From Salvia splendens (Eukaryota > Streptophyta > Magnoliopsida > Lamiales > Lamiaceae): a stretch of 64,000 bases of DNA. A program made the position numbers and the translations under genes. Positions 55,084 through 64,000 of the stretch are shown here, in pieces (position 1 is the first letter of the stretch; each line of letters begins with the position of its first letter). The DNA is taken from contig NW_024598987.1 of the NCBI RefSeq assembly GCF_004379255.2, positions 1-64,000 of the forward strand, in the 5' to 3' direction. Under the pieces are notes generated by a model that saw only the letters and a list, made by a program, of their open reading frames with translations, had not been told where the DNA came from and made no database searches.

Positions 55084-55490
55084 AGCTGGTCCGGGATAGA
55101 CCTAGCCTCCTCGGGGTCCGGTGGGGCCGGGGTGGGGTTCGGGGGGGGGGGGGGGTCCGGCATGACCGTTCGAGGGTATGACTGGCCAAAAGATGACCTC
55201 GTGGGCCGGTCGTGGGAGCTCACGGTTTAGAGCGACGGGCAAGGTCGAGTGTTGGGGATGTCAACGCCGTACAAGGGTGGGGATTCGGCGGGATTGAGGG
55301 TGGGTGGTGCGATGACCGGCGTGGAAAGGGTCTCGGCGGGTTGTGGGGGTGGGGAGGTGAGGTGTGATGACCGGCGTGGAAAGGGTCTCGTGGGTGTGTG
55401 TGGATGGACGGCGGTATGAATCGAAGTCGGGGGATTGCTAGAGAGAAGGGAGAGCGTCTCTCTCTAGAAAGAGCAATTTTTGCCGTTTGG
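55084..55490 (-). pseudogene. LINE-m 5' UTR and ORF1 start
   Basis: On the minus strand the first 25 bases or so (55490-55466) are not family sequence. The leader ctagagagagacgctctccc then begins, followed by about 300 bp of UTR. ORF1 starts at 55163: MPDPPPPPNPTPAPPDPEEA, with the proline run encoded next to 15 consecutive C bases (G on the plus strand, 55141-55155). It reads to IPDQL at the G2 duplication (55084-55088) and resumes at 38057. The 120-bp stretch around 55300-55390 contains a repeated block (gatgaccggcgtggaaag twice). Confidence 0.82.
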
Positions 55491-57181
55491 TAACCCTTGT
55501 CAACACCATAAGCACATAACACAATCAGTTTTCCACCAACACATTAATCATGCATGCCCTATCGTTCCTTTCATCATTTTCTTACATTGCCCATCATAAT
55601 CGTTCACAATAAAAAAAAACTATCACTTTAGCACACATCAACGTGCAACACATAACCACTTCATAGGATCAAATCCTTACTCATGCACTTCATTCAAAAC
55701 TTGTCAACAAGGACTATTACGGTAAAACATGAATCGGGCAGAACAGCGCAGTCCTTTTGTAAAAATCATTAAAATTTTATCCGATATCCTTTTAAGCTAA
55801 AATTTGGTCACCACACAGTAGACACATAAGGGTTTATCCAGTTAAAATTTCGCACCAAAATCACATCTTTTAATCAGTCAAATCAAAGTTGAAACTCACT
55901 GAACTGTTACATGGCAAAACACGATTCTGGCAGGACTGCGCAGTTCAATTGTAAAATTTGTTAAAAATCATTCGTCATCGATTGAAGCTGAAATTTGGAC
56001 ACAACACATAAGACATCTAAAACCTCATCCAGTTCAAATTTCGTGCCAAAATAAGATCGTTTGATTGGTCTAACAGTCGTCGGAACTTACTGCCTGTACA
56101 CAGCAGTTTTCATGCTCAACACCCACTAACCCTAGTTTGTCTATCATAGTTCCACACATACATATTCATGCTTCCACATACACATTCATGCTTCAAAACG
56201 GATTCACAACCATGCCTTCCTCATCACACATAATAGTCACAATTGATACATCCACACGCGCGCACACACATACACGGGCACACACATATTCTTGTGCAAA
56301 CTCCCTTCCCAAACGCCAAGTGGTTTGATTCTTCAACGGATCTTGAGTTTCCAACTCCAATCAAGGCAAAGATGGGTTGTGGGGAAGATTAGGGTTAGGG
56401 TTTTTCTATATTTATATATTCAAGGATTTATTCCCATAGTTAAATAAAACAATTAAAATTTGTGGAAGAAAAATATAGAGGTCAATGAATAAATTCCACA
56501 ATTAAAACAAAATGGGCGTGTATTGAGAGAGAGAGAGAGAGAGAGAGTTCGAAAATTATGCTATTTAACTAGCATAGGAATTGATTTGGTATTTACTTGG
56601 ATAGAAAGAATCCCACAAAATAGGAACAAAATATTAATCCCTTTAAAAAAATAGGGGTGGATCGAAAATGGTGATTATTTCCACAAGGAAATAATTTAAA
56701 TCCCAATTTAAATAGGATAAGGAAAGATTTGGCAAGATATGGTAAGATTTAATTGGATTTTAATTCAAGATACCAATTAAATCTACAAAATAATTCCTTC
56801 TCCTAATTAATAGGAGAATTCGAAAATTCTCAAGGAGTGGACAAGGGGTCGAAAATCATGTAGAATAACATAGGCATAATTTGGTTTGGATTTAATTTGG
56901 ATAAATATCCCAAAACAATTGATTAAATCCAAGAAAAATAATATCATTTCCAATAATTTGGATTAGCCGAAAATTCCAATAAAGTGGCTAGAATGATTAT
57001 GCATGATCCCACTTAATTTAATTCACACACTGGAAATTAAATCACATCATCTCACATAACTCACAACAATTATTTTTGCTTAATTAACTCAATCACATAA
57101 CTCACATAACTTAATTGAATTTCCGAATCAACATCCTCATTAATAAAATAAAAATAAGTCGCAAATTTTCGGGGTGCTACA
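55491..57181 (-). repeat. 3' LTR of Tekay-like Ty3/gypsy element (split by LINE-m)
   Basis: It starts TGTAGCACCCCGAAAAT at 57181 (minus), the usual look of Tekay/Del LTRs, right after a polypurine tract. It runs to the 19-bp duplication at 55491-55509 and continued originally at 12381-12309, so at least 1745 bp. It is AT-rich and non-coding. A TATA box (TATATAAATA, 56408-56418) is followed on the minus strand by AACCCTAACCCTAA near 56388-56402. A (GA)n run lies at about 56525-56547 and CA/CG-rich short repeats near 56255-56290. No gene is seen. Confidence 0.78.
56408..56418 (-). promoter_or_regulatory. Probable LTR TATA box of the Tekay-like element
   Basis: The minus strand reads TATATAAATA in an otherwise plain stretch, followed within 30 bp by telomere-box-like AACCCTAACCCTAA, which often lies near transcription starts in plants. 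Inferred only. Confidence 0.45.
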
Positions 57182-57196
57182 TCCTTCCCCTCTTAA
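57182..57196 (-). other. Polypurine tract of the Tekay-like element
   Basis: TTAAGAGGGGAAGGA on the minus strand lies immediately before the LTR start at 57181, the normal place for the plus-strand primer. Confidence 0.75.
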
Positions 57197-57225
57197 CAGA
57201 AATTTCGTCCCGAAATTTGGTCGTC

Positions 57226-57393
57226 TCACATAAACAATTCGGGGTACTTTTCTTTCATCCTATCTTCTAACTCCCACGTGGCTTCCTCGGGACCATGGTG
57301 GTCTCACAACACTTTCACTGATGCTATTGACTTGTTTCGTAACTCTTGCACCTTTCGATCTAGGATTGCTTCGGTTCTCTCCTCGTAGCTCAT
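57226..57393 (-). pseudogene. Chromodomain at the integrase end (Tekay/Del-like)
   Basis: From 57393 the minus strand reads MSYEERTEAILDRKVQELRN, then SIASVKVL, a TGA where a Trp is expected, and HHGPEEATWELEDRMKEKYP before FM and stop at 57228-57226. This is a typical group-II chromodomain of plant chromoviruses, thought to guide integration to certain chromatin. It is separated from the integrase frame by a one-base loss near 57400. Besides the stop it looks complete (about 55 residues). Confidence 0.8.
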
Positions 57394-57413
57394 GTCGGGG
57401 TCAAGACAACTTC

Positions 57414-58679
57414 TCCTTACTGAATCACATGCTTGGGATAAAACACGTTCTTGCGCAACTGCGACACATGGAACACGTTGTGCACATTCCCAAAACTAGG
57501 TGGTAATGCCAGGCGATACGCTGCATGACCTACTTCATCAATTATCTCGTACGACCCTACAAAACGTGGTTTCAATTTTCCCTTCACTCCAAACCTCACA
57601 ACTCCTCTCGATGGGGATACTTTCAAGAAGACTTTGTCACCAACATTGAATTTGATCTCCGTTTGGCGCACGTCAGCATACGACTTCTGCCTATCTTGAG
57701 CTTCCTTGATCCTTGCACGGATTTGATGTACAATTTCGGTCATCTCCTTGGTAGCGTCGGGTCCTAACATCCTTCTTTCACCAACCTCATCCCAGTAGAG
57801 TGGGGATCGATACTTCCTACCATACATGGCTTCATACGGCGCCATGTTGATCGTTGCTTGATAGCTATTGTTGTAGGCGAATTCAATCAATGGCAGAACA
57901 GGTTCCTAACTTTCCCCTAGGTCTGGGACAATGGCTCGCAGCATATCTTCAAGTGTTTGAATCGTCCTCTCCGACTGTCCGTCAGATTGCGGGTGAAAAG
58001 CAGTGCAAAAGTTCAACTTCGTTCCTAGCTCACGTTGCAAACTCACCCAAAATTTTGACGTAAACTTCGTATCGCAATCAAACACAATGGTCTTTGGCAC
58101 TCCATGCAAACGTACAATCTCACTCACGTAGAGCTTAGCTAACTTATCCGATCCATAGGTAATCCTAATCGGTAAGAAATGCGCGCTTTTAGTGAGTCGA
58201 TTGATGATCACCCAAATTGCAATATTCCCCTTTTGTGACTTTGGTAATCCCGTCATGAAGTCCATGGTCAAATGATCCCACTTCCATTCGGGAATTTCGA
58301 GCGGTTGCAATTTCCCATATGGTCGTTGGTGTAAGGCCTTCACTTGTTGACACGATATACATCGTTCCACAAACGATGCTACGTCCCCTTTCATTCCATT
58401 CCACCAAAAACGTTGCTTCAAGTCTTGATACATCTTCGTGCTTCCAGGGTGAGCAGTGTAAGACGTGTCGTGTGCTTCACTCAAAATCTCATCTTTCAGC
58501 GCCTCGTCATTCGGCACACACAATCGTCCATCGCATGTCAAAGCATTGTCCGTCTCTTCACGAAAGTGGTCATATTTCTCGGTCCTCACCTTCGCACGTG
58601 TCTCTTCTAACTTCTCATCACGTCGTTGAGCTTCTATGATCTTGGTTCTTAAGTCTGGCTCAATTACTAGCGTGGGTAT
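57414..58679 (-). pseudogene. Integrase of Tekay-like Ty3/gypsy element, broken
   Basis: The minus-strand frame is open from the left border of LINE-r (IEPDLRTKIIEAQRRDEKLE). The zinc region HDTSYTAHPGSTKMYQDLKQ to CISCQQVK is followed by MDFMTGLPKSQKG, DRLTKSAHFLPI-like sequence (here NRLTKSAHFLPI, first residue changed), FDCDTKFTSKFW (relatives: SDRDARF) and FHPQSDGQSERTIQ. A TAG near 57906 replaces Trp; then IEFAYNNSYQATINMAPYEA, GDKVFLKVSP and NVFHVSQLRK continue in frame to a TAA near 57417. RT and earlier pol are absent beyond LINE-r. It is inactive, and the oldest layer of the stack. Confidence 0.87.
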
Positions 58680-60541
58680 TTTTTATTTTTTTTTATCCAT
58701 CCTCCAAATCAGTCTATTCTTCATCCTCATGTTGGACCCGAATGTTCGGAACTCCCATTGCTTCCATCCTAGTGATCGCACTGAGGTGTCTCGGCATCGT
58801 GTTGGCACTCATTCGGTAGTAGTTGTGACATTCTAATCCCATTTTAGCCAGAAGGTCTCTGGCCATATTCCCTTCCCGATGAATGAAGGTGGCTCGCACG
58901 TCTTGATGGCGTTTGAGGGGTGAAATTTGCGCCAACACCCGGCTAGTGTGTGCCGGTAACCAACTTGTACCATTTAGGAGCTGGACCACTTGTTGTGCAT
59001 CCGACTCAACCCAGATAGGTCGATTGAATTCTAAGGCAAGGTCCAATCCGAGATGAACGGCATGGAGCTCCGCCTCCAGGGCTGAGTGAGCCACAAGCGG
59101 GGAAGCGAACGCTGCAAGCACTTTTCCGGTATGGTCTCGGATGATACCACCTCCCCCGGCTTTATCCGACGCTTCCACATACACACCATCGGTGTTAAGC
59201 TTGATCCAGGGGTCATCCGGTGGGTGCCATTTAATTGCCACCACTAGCGGCCTATGGCTCCGTGATTCAGCATTGCTTGGGATGGTGATTTTGAGGCGAA
59301 CTCCCTTCCAATGCTTCCTCTTGTATATCCCGTTAGCCATACTATTTCTGATGAAGACTTGCACTTGCCAGACTACATTAAATGGCTTAAATTGTACCGA
59401 CTGGTGGCGACTTCTATTCCGTTCTGCCCTAATGAACCATAATATGAGATACGGCAAGGCCCGGCTTAAGTGTTTCCTACCCGATTGACGAACTCTCTTT
59501 GCCCAGACTTCTAGCCGATCTGGTATAGTGTCATTGATCCGTAGAGGTGATGAAGAGCCCTTAAACCATGCATCAAATTCCCTCCATATCCCGCGAGCCT
59601 CATCCCATTGTATTGGAGAGATTCGATCCTTGGTCTATGTGGGCAGCATTGGCATTTGGACGCCAATTCCATTCGTCTCCATTGTAGCTTTGTATCCACC
59701 GGAATGCGGTTGGAGAGTAGTCGCCATATAAAGATGGCAATAGATGACGTGAGGCCCGCTCTCCAAATGTCATTCAGCCCTAAACAATCGGCCTTTGGCT
59801 TCTCAAGGTCTCCCATGTAGTAGCTAGCGAGAACTCTCCATTAGGTGATAACTTCCATCTTGGCACATCCGGCCCGTCCGAGATGATTGGTGTATCGAGA
59901 ATCCTCTGGACGATATGTTGTGCTAGGCCAGCTTGTGCTTGAAGGAACCGTAACTTAGTCTCATCCCATGCACCATCAGTAATATAATCCGCCACGCGCT
60001 CAAGAGGCCCTCCTCTATCGTCAAGGCTGAGTTCTCTTAAGGGAAGTTCTCCGAGCCATAAGTCGTCCCAGAATAGCATCTTTCCTTCTCCCACCACCCA
60101 TCGAATGTGCGGTTGAGCCTGGGCCCGGGCCTTCAAAATCCTCTTCCAAGTAGGGCTGCCCCTCCCCATGGCTTTAGCTGTGAGTGGAGAAGCCTTATGG
60201 TAATATTTGGCCATCATGTACGTAGCCCAAAGGGAGTTTTGTTCCCTAAACCGCCACCACAACTTGATACTAAAAGCTCGTAAGACTTCCTTGATCTTCC
60301 GAATGCCCAAGCCTCCTTCGGCCGTGGGTAGGCAAACCTGGTCCCAACTTATCCAGTGTGTCCTTTTCTTCTCATTAGTTGACCCCCAAAAGAACCGAGC
60401 GATTTGCTGATCCAATTGCTTGAGGGCACCACCCATAGGCTCAATAGCTTGAAAAATGTGTAGGGGGATCGCTTCTAGTGTGCTTTTAATCAAAGTGAGT
60501 CTCCCCCCCAAAGGAGAGGTAAAGGAAGGGAAACGAACCTC
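58680..60541 (-). mobile_element. LINE-r: LINE 3' part with unusually short 3' end
   Basis: This minus-strand LINE remnant begins (3' side) at a T-rich tract (58681-58694) only about 20 bp after its ORF2 stop, so it lacks the 200-bp 3' UTR and the terminal hairpin of its relatives. It is closest to LINE-m (MGIPNIRVQ..EDEE end). At the other side it is cut by LINE R2 at 60542. Within it about 95 bp of RT sequence between FPFLYL and SFGGRL is missing. The far 5' part would lie beyond R2, outside the window. Confidence 0.83.
58714..60541 (-). pseudogene. LINE-r ORF2: end of RT, zf-RVT, RNase H
   Basis: The minus-strand frame from 60541 reads GGRLTLIKSTLEAIPLHIFQ, LDQQIARFFWGSTNEKKR and WWRFREQNSLWATYMMAKYY, to about 59780. 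A frame change near 59780-59815 leads to SSIAIFIWRLLSNRIPVDTK and KCQCCPHRPRIESLQ (zf-RVT). After another shift near 59510 the RNase H follows: LNTDGVYVEASDK, ALEAELHAVHLGL, WVESDAQQVVQLL and REGNMARDLLAKMG, so one usual KAAD is changed to MARD but the Asp remains. The stop is at 58716-58714. Non-functional. Confidence 0.82.
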
Positions 60542-60542
60542 G

Positions 60543-63500
60543 TTTTTTTTTTTTTTATCAAACACCTCTACGGTGGAGGGTTCGTGGGTCCCTCATCCCT
60601 ATAATTCCAAAGGCGGTAATTACAAGGCGTGGCCACACCCAAAAGTGGTGTGCCGTAACAAATCAAGAGTAGTATGCGGTCCAATCCCACAAGGTTCGGA
60701 CCTCATCATACTCTTTTCCAAAATACAATTAACCAAAAAGCTAGTCACTATTGTCTCCCATCGTCTCATTACCAACTTTAATGCCCGTTCCCGTCAAGGT
60801 ATCGGATGTGCGACACTCCCATCTCGTCCAATCTAACCAAGTCCAACAGTTCTCTCGGTGCTGAGTTGTAGTGCATTCGTAGACCACTGTCTTGGACTAG
60901 CCCCATTTTCGCAAGGAAATCCGCCGCTTTGTTCCCCTCCCTGTGTATGAAGGTGGCTCGGAATTTGAGTTGGCGTTTATGAAGGGTTAGTTGCGCCACC
61001 GCTTGCCGGGCGAGTGCCGGGCCCCATCCTGTCCCATTGACCAATTTGATTGCTTGCTCTGCATCGGACTCAATCCAGATTGGTAGGGCGAGTTCTTTGG
61101 CTATATTTAGCCCGTGGAGCATGGCCAACAGCTCCGCCTCTAACGCCGAGTGTGCTTCTAGGGGTGTGCTGAAGGCGACGAGCATCTTACCCAAGTGGTC
61201 TCGAATAATCCCTCCAGCCCCTGTTCTACCGTTCGCTTCATTGTAGGAGCCATCTGTGTTGAGCTTTATCCACGGCTGGTCCGGGGGGTTCCATTTGATT
61301 GCCATGGCTAGGGGTAGCGCCCTGATTGCCGCCGCTTGAGGAATGTTGATTCCAAGTTTAACTCCCTTCCAATGTTTCGGCTTCAAGCTTCCATTGGACA
61401 TAGCATTCCGAATGAACATGTGGACCTGCCATACCACGTTTTGTGGTTTAAACTGTGTGCCTTGGTGGCGACTCCTGTTTCTCTCCGACCAGATAAACCA
61501 CAGAATGAGGTATGGAGTGGCTCGGCTAAGATGTTTCTTGTTCGGCTGTTGGTACCTTCGCGCCCACACTTCGATTCTCGTAGGGATTGTATCATTGATA
61601 TGGATGCGGGGGAACGGGCCTGTGAACCAACCGTCAAACTCACTCCATACTCTGCGAGCTCCATGTCCCTGGATGAAGAGGTGTTGGAGGGACTCGGTAT
61701 TCGGTCGGTGGGGGCAGCATTGGCACTTAGAGGCTAGCTCAATCTCCCGCCACTGAAGCTTCGTGTCAACCGGCACCCGATTGGAGAGAAGCCTCCAGAT
61801 AAAGATGGCTATTGAGTTGGTGAGGCCTGCCTTCCAAACGTCCCCCAAACCTTGGATGATCGGGTTTCGCCCTCGAAGTGTGTCCCATGTCGAAGCCACC
61901 GTGAATTCCCCATGTTTAGAGAGGTTCCACCTCAGGATATCCTGTTCATCATGGAGGATCGGTGTATTAATGATGCCATCGATAACATGCTGAGGGAGGC
62001 CGGCCTGATTGTGAAGAAGCTGAAGCTTGGGCACATCCCAACCCCCATTAGTAATGAACTCCGAAACCCGGGTGGTTGGTCTTCCCCTATCATCAAGACT
62101 AAATTCCCTCAGAGGGCTATTGCCAAGCCAAATGTCATCCCAGAAGTAGATGTCCCCTTGTCCCACTAGCCATCTCATGTGCGGTTGTGCGAGGGGCCAT
62201 GCTCTTGAGAGCCTTCTCCACGTAGGGCTACTCCTGCTCGGCAGTCTCAAGGTGAGCGGTGTGGAGTTGGTGCAATATTTTGCCATCATGTATCTTGCCC
62301 AAAGGGAGTTTTGCTCCCGAAAGCGCCACCAAAGTTTGATATTGAAGGCGCGGAGGACCTCCATAGTTTTCCGGATCCCAAGGCCTCCTTCATCAGTGGG
62401 CCGACACATTTGTTCCCAACCAATCCAATGGGTCCGCTTCTTCTCATTCGTAGACCCCCAAAAGAATCGGGCCATTTGTTGATCAAGTTGCTTAAGGGTA
62501 CCGGCCGTGGGCTCGACGGCTTGGAAGATGTGTAAGGGGATCGCTTCAAGGGTGCTCTTAATCAACGTAAGCCTTCCTCCAAAGGATAGGTGACGGTGTG
62601 CCCATCCTGAGATCCTTCTTGCAATCTTTTCTCGTAGAAAGAGGAACATGTCCGTGCGTTTGACACCACGATAGATAGGTACTCCGAGGTAGAGGAAAGG
62701 GAAAACCCCTCTAGTGAATCCCCCTTCCGCCTGGATCGAGTTTGCCCAATGCTCATGGGCCTCGGCAATATAGAAATTACTCTTAGCAAGGCTGACTTGT
62801 TGGCCGGAGACTCTTTCATACTTTTCAAGACAAGCTCTTAGCCGGCGCATAGGATTTGCCGCCGCTTGGGTGAAGATGATAATGTCGTCCGCATAGGCTA
62901 GATGGCTGATCTCCATGCATCTCCGGGAGGCTTTGTACGTCATGTCCTTTTGGCCGAGGATGAGCTTATCTAATGCTCGGGACAGGTATTCCGCAGCGAT
63001 CACGAACAGAGCGGGGGAGATCGGATCTCCTTGCCGAAGTCCACGAGTTGATCTAAAGAAGCCCGCGGGTGCCCCGTTAACAAGGACCGAGAACCAGCAA
63101 TACCCAATACACCTCTCCATAAGTGAAATCCATGAATCCGGGAATCCCATACGGCGTAAAACTTTGAAGAGGAAGGGCCATTGGACCCTATCATAGGCTT
63201 TAGCCATGTCAATCTTTACTGCCACATTAGGCGCTGGGGAGCATCTAGCAAGCTCATGGAACATTTCTTGAGCCAGAAGTGCGTTGTCGTTAAGGAGCCG
63301 ACCTTTGACAAAACCACTTTGGTTTGGGGAGATGACCTGTGGGAGGAAAGGAGAGAGTCGAGAGGTGAGTACCTTGGTAATGATCTTGTTTAAAACATTG
63401 CAGAGACTGATGGGTCGGTAGTCGGTCCATGACTCCGGCGATGCCTTCTTTGGGATAAGGACAATGCTTGTGGCCGTGATGCTCCTTGGCAGGAAGGCCC

Positions 63501-64000
63501 CTCTGAAGAACTGTCTGATTGCTTCCACTACCTCCGGCCCCACAATGGACCAGCAGGCTTGATAGAAGGTGGCCGAGAAGCCATCAGGTCCGGGTGCACT
63601 ATCTCCGGAAATGCAAAAGGTGGCACTCCTGACCTCGTCCGCACTTGGAGCATCTGCGATGTCAACGAACTGCTCGGCTGAGTGGACCTGCTGGATTAGG
63701 TCGAGGTCTGGGTCTTCAAGTGTCGGATTGTTGGGGGCAAGGAGTTGTTGGTAGAACTCCACTGCGGACTTTTTAATCTCGGCTTCCTCGGTGAGCTCCT
63801 GCCCATTGACACGAATTGAATGGATGCGGAGACGGACCCTCTTTTGTTTCACCCAGCTTTGATAGAACCGGGTATTTTTGTCTCCCTCGGCAAGCCACCT
63901 CAAAGCTGCCTTCTGTCGCCAAAAATCTTCTTCCATTCTCAGCAAAAGGATGTACTCGGCAATGTGTTTGTTGATCGCTGTCCTGTGCTCCGGAGTCGGC
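60543..64000 (-). mobile_element. LINE R2: LINE 3' half or more, runs off right edge
   Basis: The poly(T) at 60543-60556 is the A-tail of a minus-strand LINE inserted in LINE-r. The 3' UTR (60557-60777) has the terminal hairpin CACCGTAGAGGTG (60563-60575 on the plus strand reversed) and the larger stem-loop. It is nearly identical to the truncated LINE at 21713-23402 over their shared length, including the same single-codon loss. The 5' end is outside the window, so the duplication cannot be checked. Confidence 0.88.
60778..64000 (-). CDS. LINE R2 ORF2, open to the window edge (RT and RNase H)
   Basis: Uninterrupted from the edge at 64000 (EHRTAINKHIAEYILLLRME) to the stop at 60780-60778, at least 1073 codons. 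It shows [64 protein letters not shown], the RT box YADDIIIF (about 62876-62899), zf-RVT (KCQCCPHRPNTES) and a complete RNase H with its four acidic residues. The endonuclease lies to the right of the window. If that part and ORF1 are intact, this would be a second potentially active element; the sequence here cannot decide. Confidence 0.88.
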   Translation of the reverse strand, partial: PTPEHRTAINKHIAEYILLLRMEEDFWRQKAALRWLAEGDKNTRFYQSWVKQKRVRLRIHSIRVNGQELTEEAEIKKSAVEFYQQLLAPNNPTLEDPDLDLIQQVHSAEQFVDIADAPSADEVRSATFCISGDSAPGPDGFSATFYQACWSIVGPEVVEAIRQFFRGAFLPRSITATSIVLIPKKASPESWTDYRPISLCNVLNKIITKVLTSRLSPFLPQVISPNQSGFVKGRLLNDNALLAQEMFHELARCSPAPNVAVKIDMAKAYDRVQWPFLFKVLRRMGFPDSWISLMERCIGYCWFSVLVNGAPAGFFRSTRGLRQGDPISPALFVIAAEYLSRALDKLILGQKDMTYKASRRCMEISHLAYADDIIIFTQAAANPMRRLRACLEKYERVSGQQVSLAKSNFYIAEAHEHWANSIQAEGGFTRGVFPFLYLGVPIYRGVKRTDMFLFLREKIARRISGWAHRHLSFGGRLTLIKSTLEAIPLHIFQAVEPTAGTLKQLDQQMARFFWGSTNEKKRTHWIGWEQMCRPTDEGGLGIRKTMEVLRAFNIKLWWRFREQNSLWARYMMAKYCTNSTPLTLRLPSRSSPTWRRLSRAWPLAQPHMRWLVGQGDIYFWDDIWLGNSPLREFSLDDRGRPTTRVSEFITNGGWDVPKLQLLHNQAGLPQHVIDGIINTPILHDEQDILRWNLSKHGEFTVASTWDTLRGRNPIIQGLGDVWKAGLTNSIAIFIWRLLSNRVPVDTKLQWREIELASKCQCCPHRPNTESLQHLFIQGHGARRVWSEFDGWFTGPFPRIHINDTIPTRIEVWARRYQQPNKKHLSRATPYLILWFIWSERNRSRHQGTQFKPQNVVWQVHMFIRNAMSNGSLKPKHWKGVKLGINIPQAAAIRALPLAMAIKWNPPDQPWIKLNTDGSYNEANGRTGAGGIIRDHLGKMLVAFSTPLEAHSALEAELLAMLHGLNIAKELALPIWIESDAEQAIKLVNGTGWGPALARQAVAQLTLHKRQLKFRATFIHREGNKAADFLAKMGLVQDSGLRMHYNSAPRELLDLVRLDEMGVSHIRYLDGNGH

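Larger units (their letters stand above)
12382..55490 (-). mobile_element. LINE-m: full-length LINE, expanded to 43 kb by nested insertions
   Basis: Five minus-strand pieces join into one LINE: 55490-55084 (5' UTR and ORF1 start), 38057-36301 (ORF1), 26149-23403 (ORF1 end, endonuclease, RT), 21712-20783 (RT end) and 13257-12382 (RNase H, 3' UTR, A-tail). The ends carry the 19-bp duplication 12363-12381 / 55491-55509. Reading frame and family alignment continue across the G2 and ORF1-only insertions; two other joins have lost LINE sequence (about 70 and 560 bp). The 3' end has the terminal hairpin CACCATGATGGTG (12399-12411, minus) and the larger stem-loop at 12504-12549. The unexpanded element would be near 7 kb. 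All coding parts carry stops or frameshifts. Confidence 0.88.

Noticed and set aside
56137..56328. Small open frame of 63 codons (His/Thr-rich) in the Tekay-like LTR
   Set aside because: Low-complexity CA-rich sequence in a non-coding LTR; no support for translation.
56385..56405. Telomeric repeat or chromosome end
   Set aside because: Only two TTAGGG/TTTAGGG-like units in an LTR promoter; no array.

Overview
The window is plant nuclear DNA, most likely from a eudicot, and I can find no host gene in it. L1-clade LINEs whose ORF1 carries a DUF4283-like domain and a CCHC knuckle, and whose ORF2 carries endonuclease (EN), reverse transcriptase (RT) and RNase H, are typical of flowering plants. 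So are the Tekay/Del-like chromodomain Ty3/gypsy remnant and the second Ty3/gypsy family with an initiator-Met-tRNA primer site. The species cannot be told from the sequence.

Almost every base belongs to retroelements inserted into one another, and target-site duplications (TSDs) allow much of the stack to be unwound. Left part (1-12308): a minus-strand gypsy copy (G1, running off the left edge) sits in a minus-strand LINE (LINE-L), and a small ORF1-only retroelement fragment sits in the G1 LTR. Next comes a decayed full-length plus-strand LINE (LINE-p, 4038-12308) with a short LINE fragment nested at 9621-10424.

Central part (12382-55490): one minus-strand LINE (LINE-m) landed in the LTR of a Tekay-like element, shown by a 19-bp TSD at 12363-12381 and 55491-55509. 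LINE-m was then expanded by four insertions: LINE A' (13258-20782, minus), a 5'-truncated LINE (21713-23402), an ORF1-only element (26150-36300) that itself holds an intact LINE A (27349-35097), and gypsy G2 (38058-55083). G2 holds truncated LINE L1 (39280-50118), which in turn holds full-length LINE L2 (42231-49930). The deepest chain is five elements: Tekay-like, LINE-m, G2, L1, L2.

Right part: Tekay-like 3' LTR (55510-57181), polypurine tract, chromodomain and integrase (57226-58679), then a LINE remnant (LINE-r, 58680-60541) broken by another LINE (R2, 60543 to the right edge) whose ORF2 is open as far as it can be seen.

Only LINE A (27349-35097) has both ORFs uninterrupted (1017 and 1388 residues) and could be autonomous. 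The features most worth attention are: the ORF1-only elements, which share the 5' leader and 3' terminal hairpin of the LINEs; a chain of short motifs conserved in order in the otherwise divergent N-terminal half of ORF1; two layers of 3'-UTR hairpins; and about 30 nt of foreign LINE sequence in front of the canonical 5' end of full-length copies, which may be 5' transductions or template-switch products. All identifications are by reading; no database search was run.
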